Source: Trichomonas vaginalis G3
Taxonomy: Eukaryota > Parabasalia > Trichomonadida > Trichomonadidae
NCBI RefSeq assembly: GCF_026262505.1
Contig: NC_067208.1
Span: 7,263,962 to 7,327,961 of the forward strand
DNA: 64,000 nucleotides
Direction of reading: 5' to 3'
A program made the translations under genes and the position numbers. Shown here in pieces: positions 19,510-28,861 of this stretch (position 1 is the stretch's first letter; each line of letters opens with the position of its first letter). The notes under the pieces are model-generated. The model was not told the DNA's origin. It saw only the letters and a program-made list of their open reading frames with translations, and made no database searches.

Positions 19510-20345
19510 TGTTTTCTTAGTTTACATATTATTGATATTTGTATCATGCTGAAATGTGAGATCAATTCGATTGTATCATCGCTTATCTTGATGTGGTAAA
19601 TTTTTGTCATTTCAACTATAAATGGAATAATTATAGGTTCAAAACGAACAGTGTAAATGTCGTCGAACATTTCAATGCATACGAATTTGAAATCAATATG
19701 TGTATCTTCTACAAGGTACTGATCAATGTATGATTTAAATTTTTAGAAAATTATCTCTGTTTTAGTTTAATAAAATAATATTGCGCGGTGAATTTGTATC
19801 TCAAAATTATGTAACTGTATCGGTAACAACTTCAAATGTCTTATTGACAAGATTTGTAAAAAAAAATCAAAAATATACTTGAGATCATATAAATGTGCTC
19901 TTCTCTTTATAACGTAAGAATTGATCAAAGATAACATGTGTACTACTGATTGATTTTGGAGGATTGCTATGATTAGAGACGATTTGATTAAATAATTCAA
20001 TGAAAAATGGACTATTTGATTCATCAATTAGGAGATTCGATTGTTTGTATTCGATTGCACTTCTGCATTTGGTGAATTAGTTGTATCGTAAATCAAGGAA
20101 AGTTAATCATCTGCTGTGATACTCTTAAAAAATTAAAAGAACGAATTTTTTTTCTAAATACAATTAATGGCATCAGATGATTAGATTACTTTTTTAGAAA
20201 TCATCAATCAAATTTGGCATATTTTTGAAAGAATATCTAAAGACAAGACACCCAATAAGAGTTTTTGTGCATACGGTTCTCGGGCGCCTATGTCACATTC
20301 ACAAAGGACTCCGTCTTTATTAGCAAACTCAGAAGAAATGTTTAA
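19510..20345 (-). pseudogene. Old gene relic on the minus strand
   Basis: Several coding-like runs follow each other on the minus strand, in varying frames and separated by stops. From high to low coordinates they are LNISSEFANKDGVLCECDIG, LIDESNSPFFIELFNQIVSN with STHVIFDQFLRYKEKSTFI, and YLVEDTHIDFKFVCIEMFDD with IYTVRFEPIIIPFIVEMTK. Together they look like one host gene much decayed. I cannot name the family; the style resembles N-terminal modules of trichomonad ankyrin-type proteins. Confidence 0.35.
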
Positions 20346-21062
20346 CTAAAAGAAAAATTATTTCATCAAGACTAATAAATGTTTTAAAAAAGCAAATCAC
20401 ATCATTAACATATCAGTTTTAATTACAAAACTCAACGATACATAACAAATTTCTTCGAAATTTAAATTCTCATTAAAAAATTCTTTTGATACAAATTAAA
20501 TAGCTACATATTCGATTTTCCCATTGATACGAACTTATTGTTTTCATTCAAGATTTACAAGAAATCAAATACTTATTTCACAACAACAAATATCTATTTT
20601 TACTCAAACACGAGCATGTATTTACTAATAAATTCATGTTTTTACATCATTACATTTGACAATACTATCAAAACAACCCCAAAATCAAACTAATTTTCGA
20701 TATTCTTTATTCAGACCAGAGAATTCATATAAATCATCGATTACTCAAATTTAAGTATTCATTTAATGTAATAATTGTTAGATATTAGGCGTTTTATATA
20801 AAGATTCTCCCTATTTCAAATTTTCAAGCGAATTAAGTCGATATTTCATACATTTTATAATATACAAATCATGTGTAAGTACAATAGCTTTAATTATTTA
20901 CAATATTGATCATTTTATTACGAAATCCAAAAATTTAATCAGCAAAATCGATGTTTTTATATAAGAATTAGAATGATTTACATCATTGTTTCCATGCACT
21001 AGCTGTTAAAATGCTGATGACAGCTAAAAGAATCGCAATTTCATAACTTGAATATAAGATTC
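20346..21062. other. Gene-free AT-rich stretch
   Basis: About 0.7 kb of very AT-rich sequence with no ORF, repeat or recognisable signal that I can support. Confidence 0.6.
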
Positions 21063-21123
21063 AAATGAATCGGCATTATTTGACATTTACATCATTGAAA
21101 TGTCAAATAATGCCGATTCATTT
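21063..21123. repeat. 26-bp perfect inverted repeat before beta-helix copy 2
   Basis: The arms at 21063-21088 and 21098-21123 are perfect complements (core CGGCATTATTTGACATTT) with a 9-nt loop. The second arm ends five bases before the ATG of the gene. Copy 1 of the same gene family also has hairpins directly at its 5' edge, but of different sequence. Confidence 0.9.
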
Positions 21124-21426
21124 TTTTGATGAAAACAATGAAATTCAATCACGATTTTCAGATAACAGTATCAAAACACACATCAACTATGAATAATTTA
21201 CACTTTGATCAATTACCTGATGATGTTTGGAAGTTATTTTACAATACATCACCTAATTCAGAACCAATTCAAGGTACAAATGTTACAGCAAGATCAACAA
21301 ATAATGAATGCTTCTTATATAACTGTATATTCATCACCATTACAACTAAAAGTGCCATTTATTTTTCGAATACAAGCAATAAATTTCTTAACTCGTATTG
21401 TTCATTTACTAACTGCAGCAGTAATA

Positions 21427-22729
21427 TAGGGTGTCCAAAGGTGTGTTTAGCACAAACCTGAATACTGCGAATAGAAATAAACAAGTTACATATATATAAA
21501 GTTTATTTAAATATAATCACCATTGGATTCAATCACGCGTTCGCAGCGATCGATCCAGGCTTGAAAGACACGCTTTAAATCATCATGAGAAAATTGCTCA
21601 AATTGCTCTCTTACAAAATTTTCAAGATCATCTGGACTCGCGAATTCGCGTCCTTCAGCTCTCTTTTTTAGCGTGCCGAATAAATAAAAGTCAGAGGGTG
21701 CAATATCAGGTGAATAAATTGGGTTTGGAACAACTTTGACATTGTTTTCCACCAAGTAATTCATTACTTTATGACTTTTGTGAACTCTTGAATTATCAAA
21801 ATGAATTGCAAACTTTTGTTTTTGTTGTTTGGATTTCTCAAACTCATCAGAATTGATAATTTGAGTAAGAACATTGTCAATTAGATACTGAGCATTCATC
21901 GTATTAGGTTTTTGAAGAATATCAATTGCGATGATGCCATTCACGCCCCAAAAAACCGACAACATCATCATTGGTGTGTCAATTTTTTTCTTCGGGAATG
22001 TTTGCGGATTTTCATCCTTCGGGATCCACATGATTTTGACTTCTGTTGCATATTGAAACCAAGACTCGTCCCCTGTTACTAAAAAGCGAAACTTCTTGGA
22101 TTGATACGCACCCAATATAGAGAGGAGCTCTTTCGAAGATTGGACTCTAGATTTTTTTTGAACTGAATTAAGGTTGTGCGGAACCCAACGTGTATACGCT
22201 AGTTTGTAGTTCAAATAATTGTGCAGATAATAACTGACTGTTGTACGTGGTATCTTTGTCATCTCCTCTATCCTTCTGAGTGATGCTCTTGGGTCTTCAT
22301 CTAGCGCTTGAAGAATTGCTTTGATTTTTCTTTGATCCGGCGATTTTTTGTCAATTTTTATGATGGGCGCCTTTTTGTTCATGAAGTGATACATCCTAAC
22401 ATGATACGTTACAGTGGAATAGCTAGGAGCATCCATACCGAAGCATTTTACCAATGTCTCGTAGATTTTTTTACAGTCTTTGCATTTTTTTGCAAGAGCG
22501 AGGATGTTTTCTTTATGATTCATTAAAAAAATGAAAAAATCCCGCCAAAATTTCCCGCGAAACCGCCTCTTGTCTCAAAATTCATTTTATATCCCGGCAT
22601 GGCGCCAAAATACAACATACTCATCATATACATATATTCATATTTTTTATTATATATTTATAATCAGCATATATCTCCTTTAATAGTCTCATATAGAGCG
22701 CTGTGCTAAACGCACCTTTGGACACCCTA
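21427..22729 (-). mobile_element. Tvmar1-type mariner transposon
   Basis: The 1303-bp element has 28-bp terminal inverted repeats (TAGGGTGTCCAAAGGTG, then T or C, then GTTTAGCACA) and is flanked by TA at 21425-21426 and 22730-22731, the mariner target duplication. It contains one full-length transposase ORF. The repeats differ at a single base. It is inserted in beta-helix copy 2. Confidence 0.95.
21507..22523 (-). CDS. Mariner transposase (D,D34D)
   Basis: The 338-aa product is full length for the family. The N-terminal third holds paired helix-turn-helix DNA-binding segments (SLRRIEEMTKIPRTTVSYYL at about 81-100), followed by the WVPHNL mariner signature. The catalytic triad is visible in TGDESWF, HFDNSRVH and YSPDIAPSDFYLFG. 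The last two Asp have 34 residues between them, giving the mariner D,D34D spacing. It performs cut-and-paste transposition at TA sites. The reading frame is uninterrupted, so it may be active. Confidence 0.95.
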   Translation of the reverse strand: MNHKENILALAKKCKDCKKIYETLVKCFGMDAPSYSTVTYHVRMYHFMNKKAPIIKIDKKSPDQRKIKAILQALDEDPRASLRRIEEMTKIPRTTVSYYLHNYLNYKLAYTRWVPHNLNSVQKKSRVQSSKELLSILGAYQSKKFRFLVTGDESWFQYATEVKIMWIPKDENPQTFPKKKIDTPMMMLSVFWGVNGIIAIDILQKPNTMNAQYLIDNVLTQIINSDEFEKSKQQKQKFAIHFDNSRVHKSHKVMNYLVENNVKVVPNPIYSPDIAPSDFYLFGTLKKRAEGREFASPDDLENFVREQFEQFSHDDLKRVFQAWIDRCERVIESNGDYI

Positions 22730-23639
22730 TACAAAAGGTGGATCTATATACTTTAACTGTAATAGTTCAATTGTCCAATACCGAACATGTGGCTACAAAT
22801 CAAAAACAAACTCCTAGGGACATCATTCATATGTTGAATTAGTTGATAAATCAAATAATAAAAATTATCTTTATGAAAGTTCTTTTTATGAATGCGGAAA
22901 TTTAGAAAAAGATTATACAAATCATCTTTGGTATGGAAATATTGGAGTTAAATCAATCAACACAAGTTTCTGTAAAGCAAACTATGGAGCAGGAATAGTT
23001 CTAAATTCTCCAACAAGTCTAAGTAATGTAACATATTCATCATTTTGTAACACAACATCAACTTATTTAATTTTATCATTAGATTGGGGTAACTATAGTT
23101 TTAATTTTTGTAATGTTTTGAACAATAAACACAAAAATCTAATTGGGGAACATTCTATGCAGGTGTATCAACTGTTCTTATTGAAAACTGTTCATTTCTT
23201 GGAAACACAGGACCGAGAAAAGAATTTTATCAAGATTATTCTGGTTCAATTACAGTTCAAGATTCTTTCTGTGACAGAATAGATAAAACAAAAGGATCAG
23301 TTACAACAAATAATGTTCAAAATACATCTTCTATTCATCATCTTTCTCACTTTTCATCATATCTGTGTGAAGCAGAGTTTCCTATTTTAGATTTAGAGAT
23401 AAAGAAGAATATTATCACAAAATATGAAATTGTTTATCATTATTCATATCATTTCATTACTTCTCTTTGTATTGCTTTAGTAAAAAAAATAAAATTAATT
23501 TGATGAAACTCTCAAGCCTAATTTGATGTTAAATATGAATTTACATTAGATTGGTATAACATATTAAGGTACTTCTCAGGAAAATTAAAAAGAATTAATA
23601 AAAATATTGAATTATGTTTTATTTCAAGGAGAATGAGGT

Positions 23640-23768
23640 ATATGATATGAATGCGCTCTAATTGCAGACGCATTTAAGCTCTACTTTTTAGAGCTCGAAA
23701 GTACTAAAAAGTAGAAGAATTTTTAGAAAAAAAGGAGGATTAAAAAGCCGTAATCCTCCTAGTGCACT
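23640..23768. repeat. Foldback region ending in a TTAA-type terminus
   Basis: Three inverted repeats lie in a row: ATGCG/CGCAT near 23651-23672, CTACTTTTTAG/CTAAAAAGTAG (23681-23691 and 23704-23714) and AGGAGGATTA/TAATCCTCCT (23733-23742 and 23751-23760). AGTGCACTC and TTAA follow, the same end motif as the MITE at 13029. No clear matching left end is seen, so it may be a truncated MITE. The rest of 23504-23992 shows nothing. Confidence 0.5.
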
Positions 23769-23992
23769 CTTAAGCCAGAATGCAATATAGAGTTCATATG
23801 CAAAGAGTGAAAATACTAATGTGTGGGGAAAAATATCAAAGTTCCGCATTTAAATTTCTCTCTGTATTTTTCAGAGAAATAATTTTTATTTGTTGAGGTA
23901 AAAGTTACCTTCAAAATATAGAGAATGTGTATACATTTCATACTTAACATAAATAAACAAATATCTTTTTATTTAATAAACACATAAAAATA

Positions 23993-26131
23993 TTACATTT
24001 TTCCGCTCCACATCTTTCTCAGTTCTTCATTTTTAGCTTCTCTTCGAGCTCGGACTGTATCCCAATGCATTTGTTCTTGAGTCTTAACAACACTGCTGAC
24101 TTTCGCTCGATGACGCGCTTCTTGTCTTGTTAGTTCTTGTCCTTCTCTGTTAAACAATGAAGGATTCTTTTCAACTCGTTTAAGCATTTTTCGAGTTTCC
24201 TTAGAAACTTGTTTACTTTTTTCCTCTTCTTCTTTCCTACGTTCTTTAATATCTTTCGTTTTAACTTGACTTTGTTCTCGTAATTTCCGCAAATCTGGTT
24301 CGATCCTTGCAGCAACTTTGATTTCCTTCCTAAGTCGTTCATCTTCTTCTTCTCGTTTAGCTCTGTCTGCTTCTGCTTGTTGAACAATCTTTTGTCTGAT
24401 CATTTGATTACGTAATTGTGCTGCTTTTGTTGTTGCTGGATCATAGAACGCCTTCTTATCTTTTTCACTCATATTTAACCTCCTTGGATCAACATCATCT
24501 TCGTCAATAACAACTCTTTTACGATGCTTCTCTTTTGGAGGTGGAGGAGGGACTTTTTCACCGATTTCTTCTAATTTTTGTTCTCCTATTAACTTCTTGA
24601 GTTTTCTTTCTTTGATTAAATCAGATTCATCTGGTATTAATTCATATTTCTTCTTAGAACTTTGTTTAGATGCTCGCTTTTTCTCTTCTTCTTCCAATCG
24701 CTTTGACTTTAATGATGTTCTGTCTTCTTTAGGGAATCGTGGTGATTTGTCTTCTAATGGCTTTGGTTTGTATTCTAATGCTTTACGTCTTTCATCTGTC
24801 ATCTCGTGTTTTCTGACTGATTCTTCTAATTGTTTCGAAATATCTTCACTTCGTCTCAAACTTTCTTTTTGTCGTTGAAGTGATTCTTCTTTTCGACGCT
24901 CAATAAGTTCTCTTCTTTCATCTTTCATGAATTCTGGGATTTGATCTGGAATTGGTTCTTTTTTCATCTTCTTGTATGGACTGTTTTCTTCTTCGAGTTG
25001 TTTCTTATATTTTTCTTTCGCAAGTTTGTTGTTTTGATCCGAAATTTCAAGACTACTATTAATTCTTCCATATAAACTACTTGCATTTGGATCAGGTTTA
25101 ATTGTTGATGTGTCTGTTTTGCATGAAATTGTTGTTTTCTTTGTAATTGTGTTGCTTTTCATGAGAGAATCACCCATTGTTTGAGTATTCGTTTGGAGAT
25201 CAGTTGTACCTAATGTAGATGTTCGATTTGTGGCAAGAAGATCGGTGTCACTACTAAAATCAGTAAATTCTTTTGTATCTTTATTACTTTTTGCTTTTTC
25301 TAAGGTTGATTGAAGAGTATCTGTAATAGTAACCGATTTCCTTTTATTAGGGCTAATTTTATCTGTATCTGTTTTTGTTTTTCCTTGTGTTGATTCTAAT
25401 TTGAAATCTGATGTCATTGTATCATGGAATGATGAAATATCGGCCATTGTTGATATAGTATCTGTATTTTTATCTGTCTTTGTTGATTTATCTGTTGTTT
25501 TCAGTGTCGAAATTTTTGAGATTTTCGAAGATGAATTATCAAAGTCGTAATTTTTGCTAGATGAATCGATTTTAGCTGACTGTGATTTTCTTACGATGCA
25601 TGACGAATCTCCTTTTCCAACTTTTTGTACTCCACAGGTCATAAGTTCGGATTCGAGTGCATCTGATATTCCGTATTTATTTGTTTTAGATTTTGAAGAT
25701 GATTCGAAGTCATCTGAAAAGGACAGATCGCTAAATTGCGCTTCAGCTTCTAAATCGTTAAAATATGTATATTTTGCTGATGATATTGTATCTTGTATCT
25801 CTCTATCTGCAGCTTCTCTACGTTGTGTGCTTAAATTATGCGATGTTGATATAAAATCTAAATCTGTTTTTAGTGCTTCTCCAATTTTTTCTGGGTCTGA
25901 AGTATTTAATAGCGGTCTTTCCTTCTTTGGTGGTGCTGGCCCATCCGAGTCCATCGATTGATCACTTGAAAATGAGAAAGCTGATGGATCAGAAAAATCA
26001 CTATCAATATCCTTTTGGCTATCAAGGCCGTGTTTTTCTTGGTATTCCCATTCCGTCATAGGAATCTTTTTGGGCTGCTTATCTGGATGAATTGGTCTGT
26101 CTGTGAACCATGACGAGTCAAGCAAACTCAT
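23993..26131 (-). CDS. Large charged coiled-coil protein, unknown
   Basis: The product is 712 aa, starting MSLLDSSWFTDRPIHPDKQP at 26131. Residues 1-350 or so are Ser/Thr/Asp-rich and low in complexity, with many TDTDK- and SKIST-like runs. From about 365 to the end it is strongly Lys/Glu/Arg-rich and predicted coiled coil, with a short PPPPPKEKHRKR element near the middle of that half. There is no signal peptide or membrane segment. A cytoskeletal or basal-body role is plausible from composition only. It reads away from Maverick B, whose left end is 127 bp upstream of its ATG, so the promoter may be affected by the insertion. Confidence 0.75.
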   Translation of the reverse strand: MSLLDSSWFTDRPIHPDKQPKKIPMTEWEYQEKHGLDSQKDIDSDFSDPSAFSFSSDQSMDSDGPAPPKKERPLLNTSDPEKIGEALKTDLDFISTSHNLSTQRREAADREIQDTISSAKYTYFNDLEAEAQFSDLSFSDDFESSSKSKTNKYGISDALESELMTCGVQKVGKGDSSCIVRKSQSAKIDSSSKNYDFDNSSSKISKISTLKTTDKSTKTDKNTDTISTMADISSFHDTMTSDFKLESTQGKTKTDTDKISPNKRKSVTITDTLQSTLEKAKSNKDTKEFTDFSSDTDLLATNRTSTLGTTDLQTNTQTMGDSLMKSNTITKKTTISCKTDTSTIKPDPNASSLYGRINSSLEISDQNNKLAKEKYKKQLEEENSPYKKMKKEPIPDQIPEFMKDERRELIERRKEESLQRQKESLRRSEDISKQLEESVRKHEMTDERRKALEYKPKPLEDKSPRFPKEDRTSLKSKRLEEEEKKRASKQSSKKKYELIPDESDLIKERKLKKLIGEQKLEEIGEKVPPPPPKEKHRKRVVIDEDDVDPRRLNMSEKDKKAFYDPATTKAAQLRNQMIRQKIVQQAEADRAKREEEDERLRKEIKVAARIEPDLRKLREQSQVKTKDIKERRKEEEEKSKQVSKETRKMLKRVEKNPSLFNREGQELTRQEARHRAKVSSVVKTQEQMHWDTVRARREAKNEELRKMWSGKM

Positions 26132-26258
26132 CCAGGATTTGAATAGTTTATTTTTTTAAACGTACAGTTAATTTTACTAGATTAATGCAAAAATAAGTAT
26201 TTAATTATATTAGCCCCAACAAATGGATATAAAATAGCATAATTTAATTCTTCAAAAC

Positions 26259-26326
26259 AAAAAAAAAAAAAAAAAAGGTAGTGGGGCTTCCAGGCGCGTT
26301 GCGCCCTCTAGCCCCGAAGATGTTTA
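26259..26326. repeat. Maverick B left terminal inverted repeat
   Basis: Eighteen A (26259-26276), then GGTAGTGGGGCTTCCAGG, the palindrome GGCGCGTTGCGCC, and a segment ending CCCCGAAGATGTTTA. A partial echo, GGGCTTCCAGGAGC, follows at about 26351-26364. Confidence 0.92.
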
Positions 26327-26409
26327 GTATAAATGAAGTTTTTATTCGGAGGGCTTCCAGGAGCTTTTCTGTCACTTTTCAGGAAAAACATTTTTATTAT
26401 TATATATAA

Positions 26410-27228
26410 ATGAATTTTACAAAACCACCGTTACCCTTCTTTGGAAATAAGAGTAGATGTAAAGATATTCTATTGAGAGAACTTAAGAAACTACCGAATG
26501 GTCTAACATTTGTAGATTTGTTCGGTGGAAGTTTCTATATATCCCATTTGTGCCATACCGTATTCCCAGACTCAAAGATTATATGCAATGACTTCGACAA
26601 CTATATGAACCGTCTCAAACATATACCAGACACAAACAATATATTGAAAGAGTTAAAAGAAAAGATACCTATAGGCAAGATGGAACGTATACCATTAGAT
26701 AAGAAAGATATTGTGAGAGAGGTTTTGAAAAAAGCAGAATATATAGACTGGGATAGTATATCTGCTAGACTATTATATAGTGGTTCTATAAGAGTTCATG
26801 ACATTGAAACACTTATGTCAAAAGTTTTATATCTTAACTATACAAAGGTTTTCAAAAAGAACATAGAAAAATATATTGAGGGTATAGAGTTTGTGAGATG
26901 TCATTGGACAGAGTTGTATGAAAAATATAAAGACAAGGAAAATGTTTTCTTTATAGTGGACCCGCCGTTCTATAACACATGGGATTTTCAATACCAAGTA
27001 GACTGGACTTTGAGAGACTCTTTAGAAACTTTAGACGTTTTACATAACCATCCATGCTTTTACTTTACATCCGATAAAAGTGGTTTGGAAACCGTTATGA
27101 GATGGTTAGGGGACATACATGACTATGAGTTTAGATATGACAAGATAGAATATGAGAGAGGTCCTATAAACCGGAGAAAGTGTCACAACAAAGAAATTTT
27201 ATTGGTAAGTAAATGTGGTTTGAAATAG
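26410..27228 (+). CDS. D12-class adenine-N6 DNA methyltransferase (Dam-like)
   Basis: The 272-aa product is intact. Near the start it has PFFGNKSRCKDILL (the FxGxK SAM-binding entry of Dam enzymes), then FVDLFGGSFYISHL with ICNDF, and later the catalytic-type DPPFYNT (about 185-191). The family transfers a methyl group from SAM to adenine N6. On an element of this kind it could mark element DNA or modify host DNA. It is the first gene inside the left end. It is known that trichomonad DNA carries 6mA; a link to this gene is inference. Confidence 0.85.
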   Translation: MNFTKPPLPFFGNKSRCKDILLRELKKLPNGLTFVDLFGGSFYISHLCHTVFPDSKIICNDFDNYMNRLKHIPDTNNILKELKEKIPIGKMERIPLDKKDIVREVLKKAEYIDWDSISARLLYSGSIRVHDIETLMSKVLYLNYTKVFKKNIEKYIEGIEFVRCHWTELYEKYKDKENVFFIVDPPFYNTWDFQYQVDWTLRDSLETLDVLHNHPCFYFTSDKSGLETVMRWLGDIHDYEFRYDKIEYERGPINRRKCHNKEILLVSKCGLK

Positions 27229-27344
27229 GACTACTTGTTTTAGGTTTTTTCCATTGTGTCATTTACTTATTTGACGTGGCAGAAAGATATAGAGAATATG
27301 AAGATGAACCAATACCTGCAAATGTTCAGCATATGTACTCGTAA
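27213..27344 (+). CDS. Small single-pass membrane protein
   Basis: The product is 43 aa, beginning MWFEIGLLVLGFFHCVIYLF, a single hydrophobic segment, followed by an acidic tail containing ERYREYEDEPIPANVQ. It overlaps the 3' end of the methyltransferase gene by 16 bases in another frame, as is common in compact viral genomes. Function is unknown; a virion membrane or membrane-remodelling peptide is one option. Confidence 0.5.
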   Translation: MWFEIGLLVLGFFHCVIYLFDVAERYREYEDEPIPANVQHMYS

Positions 27345-27367
27345 GAGATATTTTTATCTAATATTAA

Positions 27368-27730
27368 ATGGACGCACAGAACTTAGCGAATGCACAGCAA
27401 CCTGGACAACCAAACCCAGAGAATATTCCAAATGAAGTTAGAATACAAACTGCAATGGCAAACTATGGTCAAGTGCCAACAGATGTACAAATGCAAACTG
27501 CCATGTCAAATGACGCTGCGTTAGGTTTGCCACCATGGTATGCAAATATGAGATGGAAAGAGTTTTATACAAACCCTGAAGTGGGATATAAACAACTCTA
27601 TGCAGATGACGCGAACACAGGAGTTGACCCAGAATATGTTTTCTACCAGAGGAGAAATAGAATGTATGAGCTCCAGTTAAAGAATGCAATGGAACTCAGA
27701 AGGAAACGTAAAAGACTAGGCGGACATTAG
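27368..27730 (+). CDS. Small Gln/Asn/Pro-rich protein, unknown
   Basis: The product is 120 aa with a disordered N terminus (NAQQPGQPNPENIP), two similar segments (RIQTAMANYGQVPTDVQMQT), an aromatic centre (PPWYANMRWKEFY) and a strongly basic end (LRRKRKRLGGH). It lies in a run of small plus-strand genes that look like virion components. It is preceded by a T-run and AT-rich leader 15-25 nt before the ATG, like its neighbours. No family is recognised. Confidence 0.6.
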   Translation: MDAQNLANAQQPGQPNPENIPNEVRIQTAMANYGQVPTDVQMQTAMSNDAALGLPPWYANMRWKEFYTNPEVGYKQLYADDANTGVDPEYVFYQRRNRMYELQLKNAMELRRKRKRLGGH

Positions 27731-27748
27731 ATTTTTACATATAGTAAA

Positions 27749-27991
27749 ATGGGTTTCTTCAGTAGTATTGGAAACTTCTTCAGAAGAGTTGGAAGAGGTA
27801 TATGGAATGGAATAAAATCTGTCGGAAGAGGAATTTGGAACGGAGTCAAAAATATTGGTAAAAGAGTAGGTCAGTTCGTTGGTATTATACCTAAAGACCC
27901 TGAACCAGAAGAACAAGCTCCTGTTATACAACAGCCTGAACCTGCACCACAGTCTAGTTGGCAACCAAATTCAACACCTCAACCGTATTAA
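27749..27991 (+). CDS. Small amphipathic protein, candidate pVI/pX-like minor virion protein
   Basis: The product is 80 aa. It starts MGFFSS, a possible N-myristoylation start. Residues 1-45 or so are amphipathic helix with an 11-residue repeat, VGRGIWNGIKS then VGRGIWNGVKN, rich in Gly, Trp, Arg and Lys. The C terminus is Pro/Gln-rich. Adenovirus and adintovirus relatives carry short basic/amphipathic core or membrane-lytic proteins of this style; assignment here is by analogy only. A second MG-starting protein is at 30933. Confidence 0.5.
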   Translation: MGFFSSIGNFFRRVGRGIWNGIKSVGRGIWNGVKNIGKRVGQFVGIIPKDPEPEEQAPVIQQPEPAPQSSWQPNSTPQPY

Positions 27992-27994
27992 AAA

Positions 27995-28843
27995 TTATAT
28001 TTTTACCGTTCGATAGTAGTTGTATATGAAACTAAGTTCTAAGTAAAACGCATGGTATAATGGAATTATTCTTTTTCTTCCATCTGTAGTAAACCATACT
28101 TGAAAGTCTGAAATACTTCCACTTGGTGGTTCGTATAACTTTGTAGGTTTTTCGTAAAAGTCATTTGCCAAGCATAAGAAAGAGTTTTGCGCACCAGAAA
28201 ATGAAGCATGAACAATAATAGCATCTTGGTCGAAAACATCTTTAAATAAATATGGTTCATCTCTTGCATATCGACTGTAAATATTTGCTAAAGGAAGTTC
28301 GACTTTCTGATTTAACATTCTTTGCAAATAATACCATGACATTGCAGTGAATTCTGTATATATTTGTTCGTCTTTATTTGGATTGTCTTCGTAGATTTGA
28401 AATGACACTTGTGAATTTTGTTTGTCATATACAATTCTCACATAAAGTGTGCTATTGGTATTTGCATATTCATCAGCATATTTTGCATAACATGAATTTA
28501 TTTTATCTTCTATATTTTTTAACGCAGTCTGTAGAGAAGATGAAAGGTCAACTTGTATTAGCTCAATTTCTTCCCACATTTTTCGTTTCCCTTCAGATAT
28601 ATAATCTATATGAAACCTTACAATAAATGGAAAACTTTTATCTTCTACAGACACAAATTTTATTCTACGAAAGCCAATAGCTTTTGTGACGGATGGGTCT
28701 CTTAACCATCTTAGTGGGTAGTCAAACCGATAGCCTTCATGCTTTACGGTATCTGTCTCAAACTTTTGACCGACATTAGTAAAAAGTTCATCTAATGGTT
28801 TAGTTGTAGCAACTCTAGAATTTTCTTTTTCTATTGAAAGCAT
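27995..28843 (-). CDS. Unknown Maverick protein, 282 aa
   Basis: An intact minus-strand gene that shares an 18-bp divergent spacer with the fibre gene. It has no signal peptide or transmembrane segment and mixed alpha/beta composition with many aromatic residues (AMSWYYLQRM, FSGAQNSFLCLANDFYEKPT, SFIYNYYRT near the end). The location next to the fibre suggests a virion or attachment role, but nothing in the sequence proves it. Confidence 0.55.
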   Translation of the reverse strand: MLSIEKENSRVATTKPLDELFTNVGQKFETDTVKHEGYRFDYPLRWLRDPSVTKAIGFRRIKFVSVEDKSFPFIVRFHIDYISEGKRKMWEEIELIQVDLSSSLQTALKNIEDKINSCYAKYADEYANTNSTLYVRIVYDKQNSQVSFQIYEDNPNKDEQIYTEFTAMSWYYLQRMLNQKVELPLANIYSRYARDEPYLFKDVFDQDAIIVHASFSGAQNSFLCLANDFYEKPTKLYEPPSGSISDFQVWFTTDGRKRIIPLYHAFYLELSFIYNYYRTVKI

Positions 28844-28861
28844 ATTTTATCTATAATAAAA

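Larger units (their letters stand above)
21129..23503 (+). pseudogene. Beta-helix-like surface-family gene, copy 2, split by a mariner
   Basis: It starts MKTMKFNHDFQITVSKHTST at the ATG at 21129 and continues DQLPDDVWKLFYNTSPNSEP, matching copy 1, up to 21426, where a mariner element (21427-22729) interrupts it at a TA. The match resumes at 22732 (GGSIYFNCNSSIVQYRTCGY) and runs to about 23503. The downstream part has a TAG where copy 1 has TGG (before GHHSYV) and loses one A in the CACAAAAAATCT context, so it is a pseudogene independently of the insertion. The last residues (SYHFITSLCIALVKKIKLI) could be a membrane anchor and basic tail. Confidence 0.8.

Noticed and set aside
24597-25961. Ser/Phe-rich ORFs opposite the 712-aa gene
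   Set aside because: They are antisense shadows of its Lys/Glu/Ser-rich coding sequence.
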